From Caryophanales bacterium UBA5603 (GTDB taxonomy: Bacteria; Bacillota_I; Bacilli_A; Izemoplasmatales; Hujiaoplasmataceae): 64,000 nt of DNA. Of the stretch, positions 9,181 to 18,650 are shown piece after piece. The DNA is taken from NCBI GenBank assembly GCA_002424815.1, contig DILB01000018.1, positions 4,783 through 68,782 on the forward strand, given 5' to 3'. The number at the start of each line of letters is the position of its first letter. Within the stretch, counting starts at the first letter, position 1. The notes under the pieces are model-generated. The model saw only the letters and a program-made list of their open reading frames with translations. It searched no databases and had not been told where the DNA came from. The position numbers were made by a program, and so were the translations under genes.

Positions 9181-10047
9181 ATGGGAATCATCTCTGCTGA
9201 ATCGATGTTGACGAAAGCGTTTAAAAACGGATACGCTGTCGGTCAATTCAACATTAACAACCTCGAATGGACAAAAGCCGTTTTACAAACTGCAGAAGAA
9301 TTGAAATCACCGGTTATATTGGGTGTTTCAGAAGGTGCAGGAAAATATATGACTGGCTACAAAACCGTTGTTGCAATGGTCAATGCAATGATTGAAACAC
9401 TGAATATTTCAGTTCCAGTCGCAGTTCATCTTGATCATGGTACGTATGAAGGTGCAAAAAAAGCGTTAGATGCCGGCTTTAAATCCATTATGTTTGATGG
9501 TTCAAGTTATCCTATCGCTGAGAACCTTGCTAAAACAAAAGAACTTGTCGAAATCACCAAAAAAATGGGTGTTTCGCTTGAAGCTGAAGTTGGAGCAATC
9601 GGTGGCGAAGAAGATGGAGTGCATGGCTCTGGTGAATTAGCTGATCCAGAAGAATGCAAAACAATTGCCGATTTGGGTGTAACGATTTTAGCTGCCGGTA
9701 TTGGAAATATCCATGGAAAATATCCTGAAAATTGGAAAGGTTTAAATTTCGACGTGCTTCGCGCTATTAAAGCGAAAGTAAATGAAACACCGCTTGTGTT
9801 GCATGGAGGATCAGGAATTCCTGATGATATGGTTAAGCAAGCTATCTCACTCGGTGTTGCAAAAATCAATGTTAATACCGAATGCCAAGTTGTTTTTGCT
9901 GAAGCGACGCGTAAATACATTGAAGCTGGAAAAGATCTTGAAGGAAAAGGATTTGACCCACGCAAATTACTCGCCCCTGGTACCGAAGCAATCAAACAAG
10001 TTGTCCGTGAAAAAATGATTCTTTTTGGTTCAGTCAATCAAGCTTAA
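9181..10047 (+). CDS. fba: Fructose-bisphosphate aldolase, class II
   Basis: 288 residues. It cleaves fructose 1,6-bisphosphate to glyceraldehyde 3-phosphate and dihydroxyacetone phosphate in glycolysis. Zinc-binding and catalytic residues are visible: HLDHG (H83, D85, H86), the Glu-rich EAEVGAIGGEEDG loop, the zinc histidine in GNIHGKYP, and the phosphate-binding HGGSGIPDD and NVNTE blocks. The start is set by GGAGG nine bases before the ATG. It has its own promoter and terminator. It could act on tagatose bisphosphate, but length and motifs fit Fba best. Confidence 0.95.
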   Translation: MGIISAESMLTKAFKNGYAVGQFNINNLEWTKAVLQTAEELKSPVILGVSEGAGKYMTGYKTVVAMVNAMIETLNISVPVAVHLDHGTYEGAKKALDAGFKSIMFDGSSYPIAENLAKTKELVEITKKMGVSLEAEVGAIGGEEDGVHGSGELADPEECKTIADLGVTILAAGIGNIHGKYPENWKGLNFDVLRAIKAKVNETPLVLHGGSGIPDDMVKQAISLGVAKINVNTECQVVFAEATRKYIEAGKDLEGKGFDPRKLLAPGTEAIKQVVREKMILFGSVNQA

Positions 10048-10058
10048 AACAATCCATT

Positions 10059-10096
10059 GAAAACCACTAAAAAAATAGTGGTTTTCGCCTATTTAT
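10059..10096 (+). terminator. Intrinsic terminator after fba
   Basis: Eleven-pair perfect stem GAAAACCACTA / TAGTGGTTTTC with a six-base A loop; the tail is only moderately T-rich. Confidence 0.75.
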
Positions 10097-10118
10097 TTTC
10101 AGAAGGGATGGTAACATC

Positions 10119-10700
10119 ATGGATCAATGGTGGAAAGAATATATTGCTTGGAATAAAGAAAATCATGATTTTTTTGAAGAATTACAAGAACACGATTCCA
10201 TTCTTTATGATCGATTCTTACCCGTCTATGCTGTTTTAGATAATTTATACATTCAAGCTTCTGAAGGTGCTATTGAAGTTAATGAGGATGTAGAAAAAAT
10301 TGTTTCCGTTGGATTAGAATTTCTTCATGACCAATTCGATACCTGCAAACTATATATTGATACCAAATTTAACGGCGATTTTCATCAATTTTTAACTTAT
10401 GATAACGTCGTCAATGCTATGTTATTCATTGATGACTTAAAGTATGAATTAGAAGAAAAACACGCGCAATATGACCGTGAGAAACTCGAGAAATTACAAG
10501 ATGAATTAGAAGCGCTCATGGATCAAAAAGCTGAACTTAAACCTGAGCTAAACATCTACATTGATGATAAAGTCAGTGATATCATCGCAAGCCAAGAGGA
10601 TAATCTTTACGGTATCGTCGATATTTTCGCTGATATCGCTGATACATTAGGTTTAGAATTATATAGTGAAGATGAAATCCTGATTGGCAAGGATATTTAA
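10119..10700 (+). CDS. Hypothetical acidic cytoplasmic protein
   Basis: 193-residue acidic, helical protein of unrecognised family. No signal peptide or membrane segment is visible. A heptad-like stretch around residues 105-145, rich in Glu, Lys and Leu, is probably a coiled coil. AGAAGGGATG precedes the ATG. It is followed after eleven bases by a TPR-type membrane protein and probably shares its transcript. An earlier ATG at 10057 lies inside the fba terminator and reads in another frame. No function is proposed. Confidence 0.75.
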   Translation: MDQWWKEYIAWNKENHDFFEELQEHDSILYDRFLPVYAVLDNLYIQASEGAIEVNEDVEKIVSVGLEFLHDQFDTCKLYIDTKFNGDFHQFLTYDNVVNAMLFIDDLKYELEEKHAQYDREKLEKLQDELEALMDQKAELKPELNIYIDDKVSDIIASQEDNLYGIVDIFADIADTLGLELYSEDEILIGKDI

Positions 10701-10711
10701 GGAGAAAAAAT

Positions 10712-11632
10712 ATGTTCAATCGTAAAAATTATATCATCACCCTCATCGTCATGGGGATCCTCGCAATTGCCTTAATCGTTACGAACACAATATACAGGTA
10801 TATTGACTGGCTTTGGGTTATATTGATTGGTTCTGGCGGATATATCTATCTCAAATATCGTATCAGCGGACCACTTCAGATGTTTTCAACTAAATTTACA
10901 ATGTTGGTTGACTATGATTTAAATATTGAAGAAGCAGAAAAACTGGCTTATGAAGGCATGATCAATTCTCCCACAAAAAATATCTATGCCCTTTACCAAG
11001 TTTATTATGGAATGGCATTGTATTATGGCGGAAAATATGAGGAAGCAATCAAAAGTTTCAATACAACCGATCTAAAACGTTTAAATACTTTATATCACGT
11101 ATTAATCTTTGCCTTTACTTGTTATTCATCTTTTGAGATTGGCGATCTTGAGACGTTTAATTTTACATTAGAACGCATCAAAAACGTTAAATCTAAAGTT
11201 CCCCCCAAATATACAAGTTTTGTTGCTAGTTATGAAGAAATTCTCGATGCAATCAAAAATATTGATGTAGCTTTAGATAACTATAAAGAAGTTGTGGAAA
11301 AACATTTTTCTCGCAATGATGGATATATCACAACTCAACTCGTCTACCAATATCGATTAGCGCTTTATTACGAAAAAATTGGTGATGACCTTGAAAGAGA
11401 TAAATGTTTAGCTTTTGTAATTGCCAACGGAAAAGAACATCATACGGCTAAAAGTGCGCGCATGAAATTTAAAGGTCTTGTTAATGTTGATGAATTTGTC
11501 ATCAAGGAATCGACAGAAGAAATTCAACCTTCTACTCAAAATGACCCACTAGAAATCGAAACAACCGAAGAACCAACGAATGAAACTTCTCATGATTTGG
11601 TCGACGATTCAGAAGACAAGAAAGAAGAATAA
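10712..11632 (+). CDS. Membrane-anchored TPR-like protein
   Basis: 306 residues. Two membrane segments lie near the N-terminus (about residues 9-25 and 31-48). A helical-repeat region (about 65-250) follows, with TPR-like spacing such as YYGMALYYGGKYEEAIKSF, and the tail is acidic and low in complexity. The repeats suggest protein-protein binding at the inner face of the membrane. AAGGAG precedes the start. It forms a two-gene unit with the upstream acidic protein and ends at a bidirectional terminator. The partner is unknown. Confidence 0.75.
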   Translation: MFNRKNYIITLIVMGILAIALIVTNTIYRYIDWLWVILIGSGGYIYLKYRISGPLQMFSTKFTMLVDYDLNIEEAEKLAYEGMINSPTKNIYALYQVYYGMALYYGGKYEEAIKSFNTTDLKRLNTLYHVLIFAFTCYSSFEIGDLETFNFTLERIKNVKSKVPPKYTSFVASYEEILDAIKNIDVALDNYKEVVEKHFSRNDGYITTQLVYQYRLALYYEKIGDDLERDKCLAFVIANGKEHHTAKSARMKFKGLVNVDEFVIKESTEEIQPSTQNDPLEIETTEEPTNETSHDLVDDSEDKKEE

Positions 11633-11637
11633 ATGAA

Positions 11638-11670
11638 AGCGCCCAGAGATTATCTTCTGGGCGCTATTTT
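11638..11670. terminator. Bidirectional terminator between convergent genes
   Basis: Ten-pair stem AGCGCCCAGA / TCTGGGCGCT with T-rich sequence on one side and A-rich on the other, serving the TPR gene and lysS. Confidence 0.88.
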
Positions 11671-13169
11671 TATAATTTACCGCGATTCTTCATGTGAGGA
11701 AAGAGTAAAACGTCTCTAATCGAGGCGCTGTTCGTTAATAGCATAACTAAACGATCAATGCCAATGCCAATACCCCCGGTTGGTGGCATTCCATATTCAA
11801 GTGATTCAACGAAATCGATGTCCATTTCATTAGCCTCATCATTTCCAAGGGCTTTTTCTTTCAATTGATTTTCAAAACGTTCTAATTGATCAATAGGATC
11901 ATTGAGTTCGGTATAAGCATTCGCGTATTCGCGAGTATCGATAAACAACTCAAAACGTTGTGTAAAACGAGGATCCTTTGGATCTTTTTTTGTGAGTGGT
12001 GATACTTCTATCGGATGGCCATAGACAAAAGTGGGTTGAATAATTTTTTCTTCACAATAATGTTCGAAGAAGAGGTTTACGATGTGGCCAAATCCATAGA
12101 GATGAGGTTCAACTTTTAAATGATGATCGAGTGCTAATTGTTTTGCGGTTTCAAAATCATGTATTTCAAAGAAATTGATTCCAGTCTCCTCAAAAATTAA
12201 ATCAACCATATGTGCACGGCGCCAACCTTTGGCAAGATTAATCTCTTTTTCACCAAACTGAATCAATGTTTTTCCAAGGGTTTCTTCCGCAATATTGATA
12301 ATCACATTTTCACACAAATCCATCATACCCGCTAAATCGCTATAAGCCAAGTAAAGTTCAATCGTTGTGAATTCAGGATTATGGGTGGGGTCCATGCCTT
12401 CATTACGGAACAATCGCCCAATCTCATAAACACAGTCAAGACCACCGACAATTAAACGTTTTAAATATAGTTCTGGCGCGATTCGTAGATAAAAAGGCAT
12501 ATCCAGTGTATTATGATGGGTTACAAAAGGACGAGCATTTGCACCACCTAAAATAGGATGAAGCACGGGTGTTTCAACTTCAAGATAACCTAAATTATCA
12601 AGATAACGACGCATTGAAGATATAATTTTTGAGCGTAGGATTAAGGTTTTTTTGGAATCTTCATTCATAATCAAATCCACATATCTGCGTCGATAGCGTT
12701 CTTCTACATCAACGAGACCATGGAATTTATCAGGCAACGGACGTAAGGCTTTAACAAGATGCGTGTAGTTTACAACTTTGATTGAAAGTTCACCGGTGTT
12801 AGTTATCATCGGATGTCCTTCAACACCGACAATATCGCCTAAATCGCCTTTGTCAAAAATCTCATAAGCATCATCGCCCACGAGGTCTTGACGGACATAT
12901 ATTTGAATTCGTCCGTATTGATCTTGGATGTGAGCAAAACCCGCTTTGCCCTTGACGCGTTTTGTCATAATTCGTCCGGCGACTTTAACCAAAGGCGGTT
13001 GACTCATTTCATGAAGTTCATCTTTGGTATACTGCGAAAAATCAGCTTTGAAAGTGTCGGTGTTATGAGTTCTATCAAAGCGACTTCCAAAGGGGTCAAG
13101 ACCTTTTTGAGCTAATTCTTGAGCCTTTTCACGACGGACAATTTCTTGTTCTGTCAGTCTATTTTCCAT
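11670..13169 (-). CDS. lysS: Lysyl-tRNA synthetase, class II
   Basis: 499 residues, normal for bacterial LysS. It charges tRNA-Lys; a tRNA-Lys(TTT) gene lies at 30.97 kb. An N-terminal OB-fold anticodon-binding domain (about 55-150) is followed by the class II catalytic core: motif 2 with YEIGRLFRNEG and motif 3 with GIGIDRLVML near the C-terminus. GAGGAG precedes the start. Its start is only eleven bases downstream of the zinc-binding lipoprotein gene, so both are read from the same leftward transcript. Confidence 0.97.
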   Translation of the reverse strand: MENRLTEQEIVRREKAQELAQKGLDPFGSRFDRTHNTDTFKADFSQYTKDELHEMSQPPLVKVAGRIMTKRVKGKAGFAHIQDQYGRIQIYVRQDLVGDDAYEIFDKGDLGDIVGVEGHPMITNTGELSIKVVNYTHLVKALRPLPDKFHGLVDVEERYRRRYVDLIMNEDSKKTLILRSKIISSMRRYLDNLGYLEVETPVLHPILGGANARPFVTHHNTLDMPFYLRIAPELYLKRLIVGGLDCVYEIGRLFRNEGMDPTHNPEFTTIELYLAYSDLAGMMDLCENVIINIAEETLGKTLIQFGEKEINLAKGWRRAHMVDLIFEETGINFFEIHDFETAKQLALDHHLKVEPHLYGFGHIVNLFFEHYCEEKIIQPTFVYGHPIEVSPLTKKDPKDPRFTQRFELFIDTREYANAYTELNDPIDQLERFENQLKEKALGNDEANEMDIDFVESLEYGMPPTGGIGIGIDRLVMLLTNSASIRDVLLFPHMKNRGKL

Positions 13170-13180
13170 ATGTTTCTCCT

Positions 13181-14140
13181 CTATTGCCCCGTGGCAATGC
13201 GAATGACTTCAAGATTCGCGTACATAATTTTCATATAGTCGTTATTAAAATCAATATCACTTTTAGTCAGTGTGTCCATGATTACGAACTCTAATTTAGT
13301 CATATTATAGCCAAGACCTGTCAGTGAAGAGAAAACTGCATTGGATAACGGCGAACTTGAATCGCGTTCGTAAATAATATGAACAATATTATGATAAATG
13401 GCCTCTTGCACAATTTCTTCTTTCTGTTGGGTTGTAAATTGATCGGTTTCTTCATGATATCCGGGTGAAATCGGAATAAATTCAAGACCATAGTCATATG
13501 CTAAGTAACTATAAAGATTAGTCGAGGTCATTACATGTTTATCGGCTAAACCAATAACTTGTTCAAAAAACATATCAAGAATCCCTAGATTTCCTGAAAG
13601 CGTCTCATAATTTACATCGAAAACAGCACTTTCATCAGGAAATTTATTTTTTAAGAGTTCGAGGATTCCTTCAGCGAGAGTTAACATGCGTTTTGGACTG
13701 ACCCAGAAATGAGGATCATACCCTAAAGTTGATAATTGTCGCATCGATAAATCACTATGATCATCATCGTGGTCATGAACAATCCCTGGTATGAAATCAA
13801 GGAGATTATTTTCAACCTTGACAAGTTCAACATTTTTTCCAGCGAATATTTGACCAATTTGATTATCGATATAAGTATCAAAATTAGCACCAACATAGAT
13901 TAGCAATGAAGCATTCATCATCGCAATGATTTCTTTGGGCGACCAGTCAATCGCTTCATTATGTGCAGAAATTCCGGGAACCATTCCAACGGTTAAATCG
14001 GTGTCTTTGAATAATTCTTCAACAAGATATTGTAAAGGGTAAACAGTCACAAAAACATCGCGCTCTTGATTTTGTTCATTACAAGAAATGAAGGTTAGCC
14101 CTATCATAAAAATCATGATTACCAGTAAATATTTTTTCAT
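13181..14140 (-). CDS. Zinc/manganese ABC transporter substrate-binding lipoprotein
   Basis: 319 residues, cluster A-I family (ZnuA/AdcA/TroA). A lipoprotein signal ends at FISC with the lipidated Cys20. Metal ligands are recognisable: a His in SAHNEAI, the HDHDDDHSD loop characteristic of zinc-type members, the YDPHFWVSP block and a C-terminal Asp/Glu region. It captures Zn or Mn outside the cell for an ABC importer. No permease or ATPase gene is adjacent; it sits instead between an S4 protein gene and lysS. Zinc is the likelier metal because of the His-rich loop. Confidence 0.85.
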   Translation of the reverse strand: MKKYLLVIMIFMIGLTFISCNEQNQERDVFVTVYPLQYLVEELFKDTDLTVGMVPGISAHNEAIDWSPKEIIAMMNASLLIYVGANFDTYIDNQIGQIFAGKNVELVKVENNLLDFIPGIVHDHDDDHSDLSMRQLSTLGYDPHFWVSPKRMLTLAEGILELLKNKFPDESAVFDVNYETLSGNLGILDMFFEQVIGLADKHVMTSTNLYSYLAYDYGLEFIPISPGYHEETDQFTTQQKEEIVQEAIYHNIVHIIYERDSSSPLSNAVFSSLTGLGYNMTKLEFVIMDTLTKSDIDFNNDYMKIMYANLEVIRIATGQ

Positions 14141-14198
14141 CTTTTCACAACCTTAAATAATTTTTTCATCTTTGATACAGTAGTATTATTATATAGTA

Positions 14199-14489
14199 TT
14201 ATTCGTTATTAGGCAACCTTGAATCTTCTGTGGCCTCATTCTTTATTTCTGAGATAACTTCATACATCTTTGCGGCATCTTCTTTTTTTGAAGATTCAAG
14301 GATTTGCAGCACGCGAATGATGAGCGTTTTGGTACCATATACAATCGTCACTAGATCGCCTGACTTAACGATGCTTGAAGGTTTTGCAACACGATCATTA
14401 ATCAAAACACGATCATGATTACTGATTTCTTTAGCAACTGTCCGGCGTTTAAAAATACGAGACACTTTAAGGTATTTATCAAGTCGCAT
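14199..14489 (-). CDS. S4-domain RNA-binding protein, RqcP-like
   Basis: 96 residues with an N-terminal S4 RNA-binding fold starting MRLDKYLKVSRIFKRRT, typical of Hsp15/YabO/RqcP. In Bacilli this protein binds stalled 50S subunits and helps RqcH add alanine tails during ribosome quality control. In B. subtilis, yabO is found near divIC, tilS, hpt and ftsH, matching the neighbours here. GGAGATG precedes the start. The C-terminal extension is charged and probably disordered. Confidence 0.85.
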   Translation of the reverse strand: MRLDKYLKVSRIFKRRTVAKEISNHDRVLINDRVAKPSSIVKSGDLVTIVYGTKTLIIRVLQILESSKKEDAAKMYEVISEIKNEATEDSRLPNNE

Positions 14490-14506
14490 ATGTTCATCTC
14501 CATTGA

Positions 14507-14530
14507 AGAAAGGGATACTTATTGTATCCC
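14507..14530 (-). terminator. Terminator after ftsH (leftward)
   Basis: On the minus strand GGGATAC, a five-base loop and GTATCCC are followed by TTTCTTC. It sits just before the ribosome site of the S4 gene, so read-through may be partial. Confidence 0.65.
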
Positions 14531-14543
14531 CGTCATTTCGTTA

Positions 14544-16496
14544 TTAGTGATCTAACACCGTTTTTTCTTTTTTAATTTCTGGGATGTCGGGATTCGATTC
14601 AAGAATATTATCATATCGACCTAAACCTCCGGAAGCAACAATCTCATCGATATCTTCCTTCGTTAAAGTTTCAACGGCTAGCAAGTAGTGTGCAAGTTTT
14701 CCAAGTAAATCCTTATTATCGTTGATGACTTGAGTGGCTTTTTGGTAACAAGTATGAATAATACTACGAATATCTTTATCAATTTCTGTTGCGATGGCTT
14801 CTGAGAAGTTTTTATCCTTGCCATAGTCACGACCTAAGAATACTGGGCCAGTATTTTGTTCGTAAGTTACAGGGCCAAGATTTTCTGACATGCCATACTC
14901 AGTAATCATGGCACGAGCAATGGAAGTAGCCCTTTGAAGATCATTGTGAGCACCTGTCGATATCTCGTTAAAAGTTATTTCTTCAGCGACTCTACCACCC
15001 AGTAATCCGGTGATTAATTCAATCAAACCTTGTTTTGTTTGTAAGAAGGCTTGTTCTTCTTGAGGAAGCATTAGATTGTATCCACCAGCTTGACCGCGGG
15101 GAATAATAGTAACTTTATGAACGATACTAGCATGCTCCAATTTTAGACCAATAACCGCATGCCCTGCTTCATGATAAGCGATGAATTCACGTTCTTTTTT
15201 ACTGAAGACTCGCGATTTTTTTGCGGGTCCCATCATAACTCTATCAACCGCTTCATCGATATGATACAACTCAATTTGAGTTTTATTTTCACGTGCAGCC
15301 AATAATGCAGCTTCATTCATTAAATTTTCCAAATCAGCACCGGTAAAACCAGGGGTTCTTCGAGCAATTTCATCAAAAGAAATCGCAGGGTTAATTTTCT
15401 TCTTACGTGAATGGACCTTTAAAATTTCGGTTCTTCCCTTTATATCAGGAGTACCAACATAAATCTGACGGTCAAATCGACCCGGACGCATTAACGCAGG
15501 ATCAAGAATATCGACACGGTTCGTTGCGGCCAAAACAATAACACCCGAGTTATGACCGAAACCATCCATTTCGACAAGCAGTTGGTTTAAAGTTTGTTCT
15601 CTTTCATCATGCCCGCCACCAAGACCGGTTCCACGTTGGCGGCCTACAGCATCAATTTCATCGATAAAAAGAATACAAGGTGCATTTTGTTTAGCGGTTT
15701 TAAACATATCTCGGACACGGCTTGCGCCGACGCCAACAAACATTTCAAGAAAGTCTGAGCCGCTGACAAAATAGAAAGGAACATTAGCTTCCCCGGCAAC
15801 AGCTCGTGCAATTAACGTTTTTCCGGTTCCTGGTGGGCCAACAAGTAAAACACCCTTAGGAATTCTAGCACCGAGTTCCATATATTTTTTGGGGTTTTTC
15901 AAGAAATCAATGATTTCAGCTAATTCGGCTTTTTCTTCATCTGCGCCGGCAACATCATCAAAAGTTGTTTTTTGGTTTTTGCTTAGGCGAGCGCGACTTT
16001 TTCCAAAGTCAAAAGCTTGTTTATTTGAATTGTTTGATCCTCTTGTCATGAAGACAAGCATCACGACAATACCAGCCACTAAGACAATTGGGAAAATGAT
16101 ATTAAGTAAGTTATATGTAGCAGCAGGAATATAAGTGGATTGCACATTATTCGAAGTATCAGAATCATTATTTAAGGTTCTAATAATGGCTTGTATGTAA
16201 TTATAATCCGCTTCAGTTGCTAAATAAGTGATATAAGCTGTTGAATTTTTGAATGTACCGGTGACTTTAAAAGCGCGGTAATTGTTCTCTCCTGAGAGTT
16301 GGGTAACATTGACAGTTGCGATATCGCCGTTGCTCAAAACCTCTTCAAATTGGTCGCCTCTGAGTTCTACGGGGGCATTGATGTTACCAAAACTATAAAT
16401 GATTGCGATTGCCAAAAATACCAGTAACATAATCATTAAAAAATGAGAGCCACGATTATTTAAAGGTTTTTTGACTTGTTGATTTTTTTCAGCCAT
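14544..16496 (-). CDS. ftsH: ATP-dependent zinc metalloprotease FtsH
   Basis: 650 residues. Two membrane segments (about 18-36 and 132-150) flank an extracytoplasmic domain. The AAA+ domain has Walker A GPPGTGKT (220-227), Walker B ILFIDEIDA and the second region of homology ending MRPGRFDRQ. The M41 protease domain has the zinc site HEAGH (442-446). It extracts and degrades membrane and short-lived cytosolic proteins as a hexamer. GGAGGAA precedes the start. It is third in the classic tilS-hpt-ftsH operon, 18 bases after hpt. Confidence 0.98.
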   Translation of the reverse strand: MAEKNQQVKKPLNNRGSHFLMIMLLVFLAIAIIYSFGNINAPVELRGDQFEEVLSNGDIATVNVTQLSGENNYRAFKVTGTFKNSTAYITYLATEADYNYIQAIIRTLNNDSDTSNNVQSTYIPAATYNLLNIIFPIVLVAGIVVMLVFMTRGSNNSNKQAFDFGKSRARLSKNQKTTFDDVAGADEEKAELAEIIDFLKNPKKYMELGARIPKGVLLVGPPGTGKTLIARAVAGEANVPFYFVSGSDFLEMFVGVGASRVRDMFKTAKQNAPCILFIDEIDAVGRQRGTGLGGGHDEREQTLNQLLVEMDGFGHNSGVIVLAATNRVDILDPALMRPGRFDRQIYVGTPDIKGRTEILKVHSRKKKINPAISFDEIARRTPGFTGADLENLMNEAALLAARENKTQIELYHIDEAVDRVMMGPAKKSRVFSKKEREFIAYHEAGHAVIGLKLEHASIVHKVTIIPRGQAGGYNLMLPQEEQAFLQTKQGLIELITGLLGGRVAEEITFNEISTGAHNDLQRATSIARAMITEYGMSENLGPVTYEQNTGPVFLGRDYGKDKNFSEAIATEIDKDIRSIIHTCYQKATQVINDNKDLLGKLAHYLLAVETLTKEDIDEIVASGGLGRYDNILESNPDIPEIKKEKTVLDH

Positions 16497-16514
16497 GAGG
16501 GTTCCTCCAGTTTA

Positions 16515-17057
16515 TTATTTTTTGTAGACTTCGGGTTTCAAAACGCCCACGTAAGGGAGATTTCGGTAATATTCATCGTAATCGAGCCCGAAACCGACAA
16601 CGAATTCTTTGGGTATGGTTGTACCGATGTATTTAGGAACAAACGGAACAACTCGACCAGCGGGTTTATCAAGTAATGTTACAACTTCGACCGAAGCTGC
16701 ACCGCGATGATACATAAGTTTAGATATGACATCGAGTGTTTTACCAGTATCAACGATATCTTCAGCGATAATAATGTGGCGACCGCTAACCGATATTTCA
16801 AGGTCTTTAGTGATTTTCACATCGCTTGATGATGCGATTCCACCATGATAACTAGAAACCCCCATCAGTTCGATTTCACAATAAATATCTATTTCTTTAA
16901 TCAATGCGGCCATAAAAGGCATACACCCTTTTAACAAACCAACGATGACAGGTCTTTTATCAGAATAATCTTCAGTGATTTGTTTGCCAAGTCGCTTACA
17001 AATAGCATCAATTTCAGTTTCGGAAACTAATACCTTTAAAATATCTTTTTCTAACAT
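16515..17057 (-). CDS. hpt: Hypoxanthine phosphoribosyltransferase
   Basis: 180 residues. It salvages hypoxanthine and guanine using PRPP. The PRPP-binding motif IIAEDIVDTGKTL (about residue 100) and the C-terminal FVVGFGLDYDE block typical of purine phosphoribosyltransferases are visible. GAGGATC precedes the start. It overlaps tilS by seven bases and precedes ftsH, the conserved Firmicutes arrangement in which TilS and Hpt proteins also interact. Confidence 0.95.
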   Translation of the reverse strand: MLEKDILKVLVSETEIDAICKRLGKQITEDYSDKRPVIVGLLKGCMPFMAALIKEIDIYCEIELMGVSSYHGGIASSSDVKITKDLEISVSGRHIIIAEDIVDTGKTLDVISKLMYHRGAASVEVVTLLDKPAGRVVPFVPKYIGTTIPKEFVVGFGLDYDEYYRNLPYVGVLKPEVYKK

Positions 17058-18391
17058 GATGATCCTCGTTTATATACGACATAAATGACTTTTTCGCCCG
17101 CATTAATAAAATCAGCGGTCCGAATACCAGGAATCCATAGGACTTCATTATTTGAATTGAAGAGGATAGGGATTGTATCTCTTAAGGTCATTGGCAATTT
17201 CAAATCGATAAATAGATCTTTAATCTTTCTTGTGCCAGCACCCAGTTTAATTCGATCTCCTTCGATTCGTGTACGGACGAATAATGGAAAAATCAAATCT
17301 AGATTATTATACCATAATTCAAGTGAAATACCATGATTTATGTTTGGCTTTTGTGTAGTTACAGTAAAAGTATCTCGATTAAATTGCCAATCACCTTCAC
17401 CGGTTATTTCAAGAATCGGTAAGTCATTCGTTATTTTTGTTTCAATATGAAATGATAAAATATCATAACTTTTCGAAACTTCGACACCTTTTGATAGTGA
17501 AACCGTTGCGTGCGGTTTATCAGAATCAATAATTTCAAAAATCTGTTCCATTTGTTTGAAACTCAATTCCAATTGATTGTTAGTGAAACTATCAAAAGTC
17601 CGTTTCAAAACATCGCGTCGAATAATTTTATCTAATTGATTAAATTTTGAGAGAGAAAAATGCATGCAATCAGATTCAATAAGCAAATAATGAGCAATAA
17701 AATCATTGGCTTGTCGCTCGACCAAGGCGTTTGCCTCTTGAAGATAAGTCGCAAATTGGATTATTTTTTGACGATATAAAGGATTTTCTTTCTCCAAAGT
17801 AGGAAGAATGTGGTGTCGAAAACGATTGCGAGTATAATCATCCTCATCGTTAGAGGCATCATGTCGATAGTCTAAAGAAGTTTTCTTCATTTCTATTTCG
17901 ATGGTTTTTCTGGTAATATTGAGTAAAGGTCTAATGAGAACAATATCTGATAATTGTGTTTCTGGTAGCATCCCACCATATCCTTTAAAACTGGTTCCGC
18001 GTACAAGACGCATTAAAATTGTTTCTGCTTGATCATCGGCATGGTGCGCTAGAGCAATTTTGTTTGCTTGGTATTTTTTGGCAACATCGTAAAAGAATTC
18101 ATAACGACGATGACGGGCTTCTTCATGAAAGCGAGCATGAGGCAGTTTTGGGAATACAATCCCCTCAAAATGATTTCCATAACGTATTGCGGTGGTTTGA
18201 ACAAATTCATACTCTTCGTCAGAAACCAATCGAACAGAATGATTAACGTGAGCTACAATCAGAGTCAAATTCATTCTTTTTTTTAAGCGATTTAGTTGAT
18301 CAAGAAGTACCATTGAATCAATACCTCCACTGACCGCGACAACGATGACATCGTTCTTAGCAATCAAAGATTGATTTATAATCATACTCAA
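17051..18391 (-). CDS. tilS: tRNA(Ile)-lysidine synthase
   Basis: 446 residues. It modifies C34 of the CAT-anticodon isoleucine tRNA to lysidine so that it reads AUA; a candidate substrate tRNA lies at 30660-30736. The PP-loop SGGIDSM (about residues 20-26) binds ATP, and LAHHADDQAET is the second conserved block. The C-terminal substrate-binding region follows. The start is given as TTG at 18391 because GGAGGTG lies five to six bases upstream; an ATG two codons further in is also possible. Confidence 0.95.
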   Translation of the reverse strand: MSMIINQSLIAKNDVIVVAVSGGIDSMVLLDQLNRLKKRMNLTLIVAHVNHSVRLVSDEEYEFVQTTAIRYGNHFEGIVFPKLPHARFHEEARHRRYEFFYDVAKKYQANKIALAHHADDQAETILMRLVRGTSFKGYGGMLPETQLSDIVLIRPLLNITRKTIEIEMKKTSLDYRHDASNDEDDYTRNRFRHHILPTLEKENPLYRQKIIQFATYLQEANALVERQANDFIAHYLLIESDCMHFSLSKFNQLDKIIRRDVLKRTFDSFTNNQLELSFKQMEQIFEIIDSDKPHATVSLSKGVEVSKSYDILSFHIETKITNDLPILEITGEGDWQFNRDTFTVTTQKPNINHGISLELWYNNLDLIFPLFVRTRIEGDRIKLGAGTRKIKDLFIDLKLPMTLRDTIPILFNSNNEVLWIPGIRTADFINAGEKVIYVVYKRGSSC

Positions 18392-18641
18392 GATGTCACC
18401 TCCGTAACGATAAATAACATCAATATTCTATCAATTTTATGGGCAGATAACAATTTTTATTATTAAAATATATGATATGATTTTCACAAACAAGAAAACA
18501 GTATGATTTTATCAGGTTCTTGTGATGTTCTTGTGCTAATAAAATATCACAACTGAGGGATGAATTTAGGTTATAAATTCAAAAAAATCAACGATAATGA
18601 GATAACGAATGTGATATAATAATAACGATAGACATGAAAGG
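18392..18641. other. Divergent intergenic region tilS / maf
   Basis: 250 bases separating divergent units. TATAAT at 18615-18620 likely serves maf. An imperfect ten-base inverted repeat (TTGTGATGTT at 18520-18529, AATATCACAA at 18543-18552) could be a regulatory site; it lacks a T run, so it is not a terminator. Confidence 0.4.
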
Positions 18642-18650
18642 ATGAAACCG

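Noticed and set aside
10057..10239. 60-residue frame after fba
   Set aside because: It begins in the fba terminator and is out of frame with the well-supported gene at 10119.
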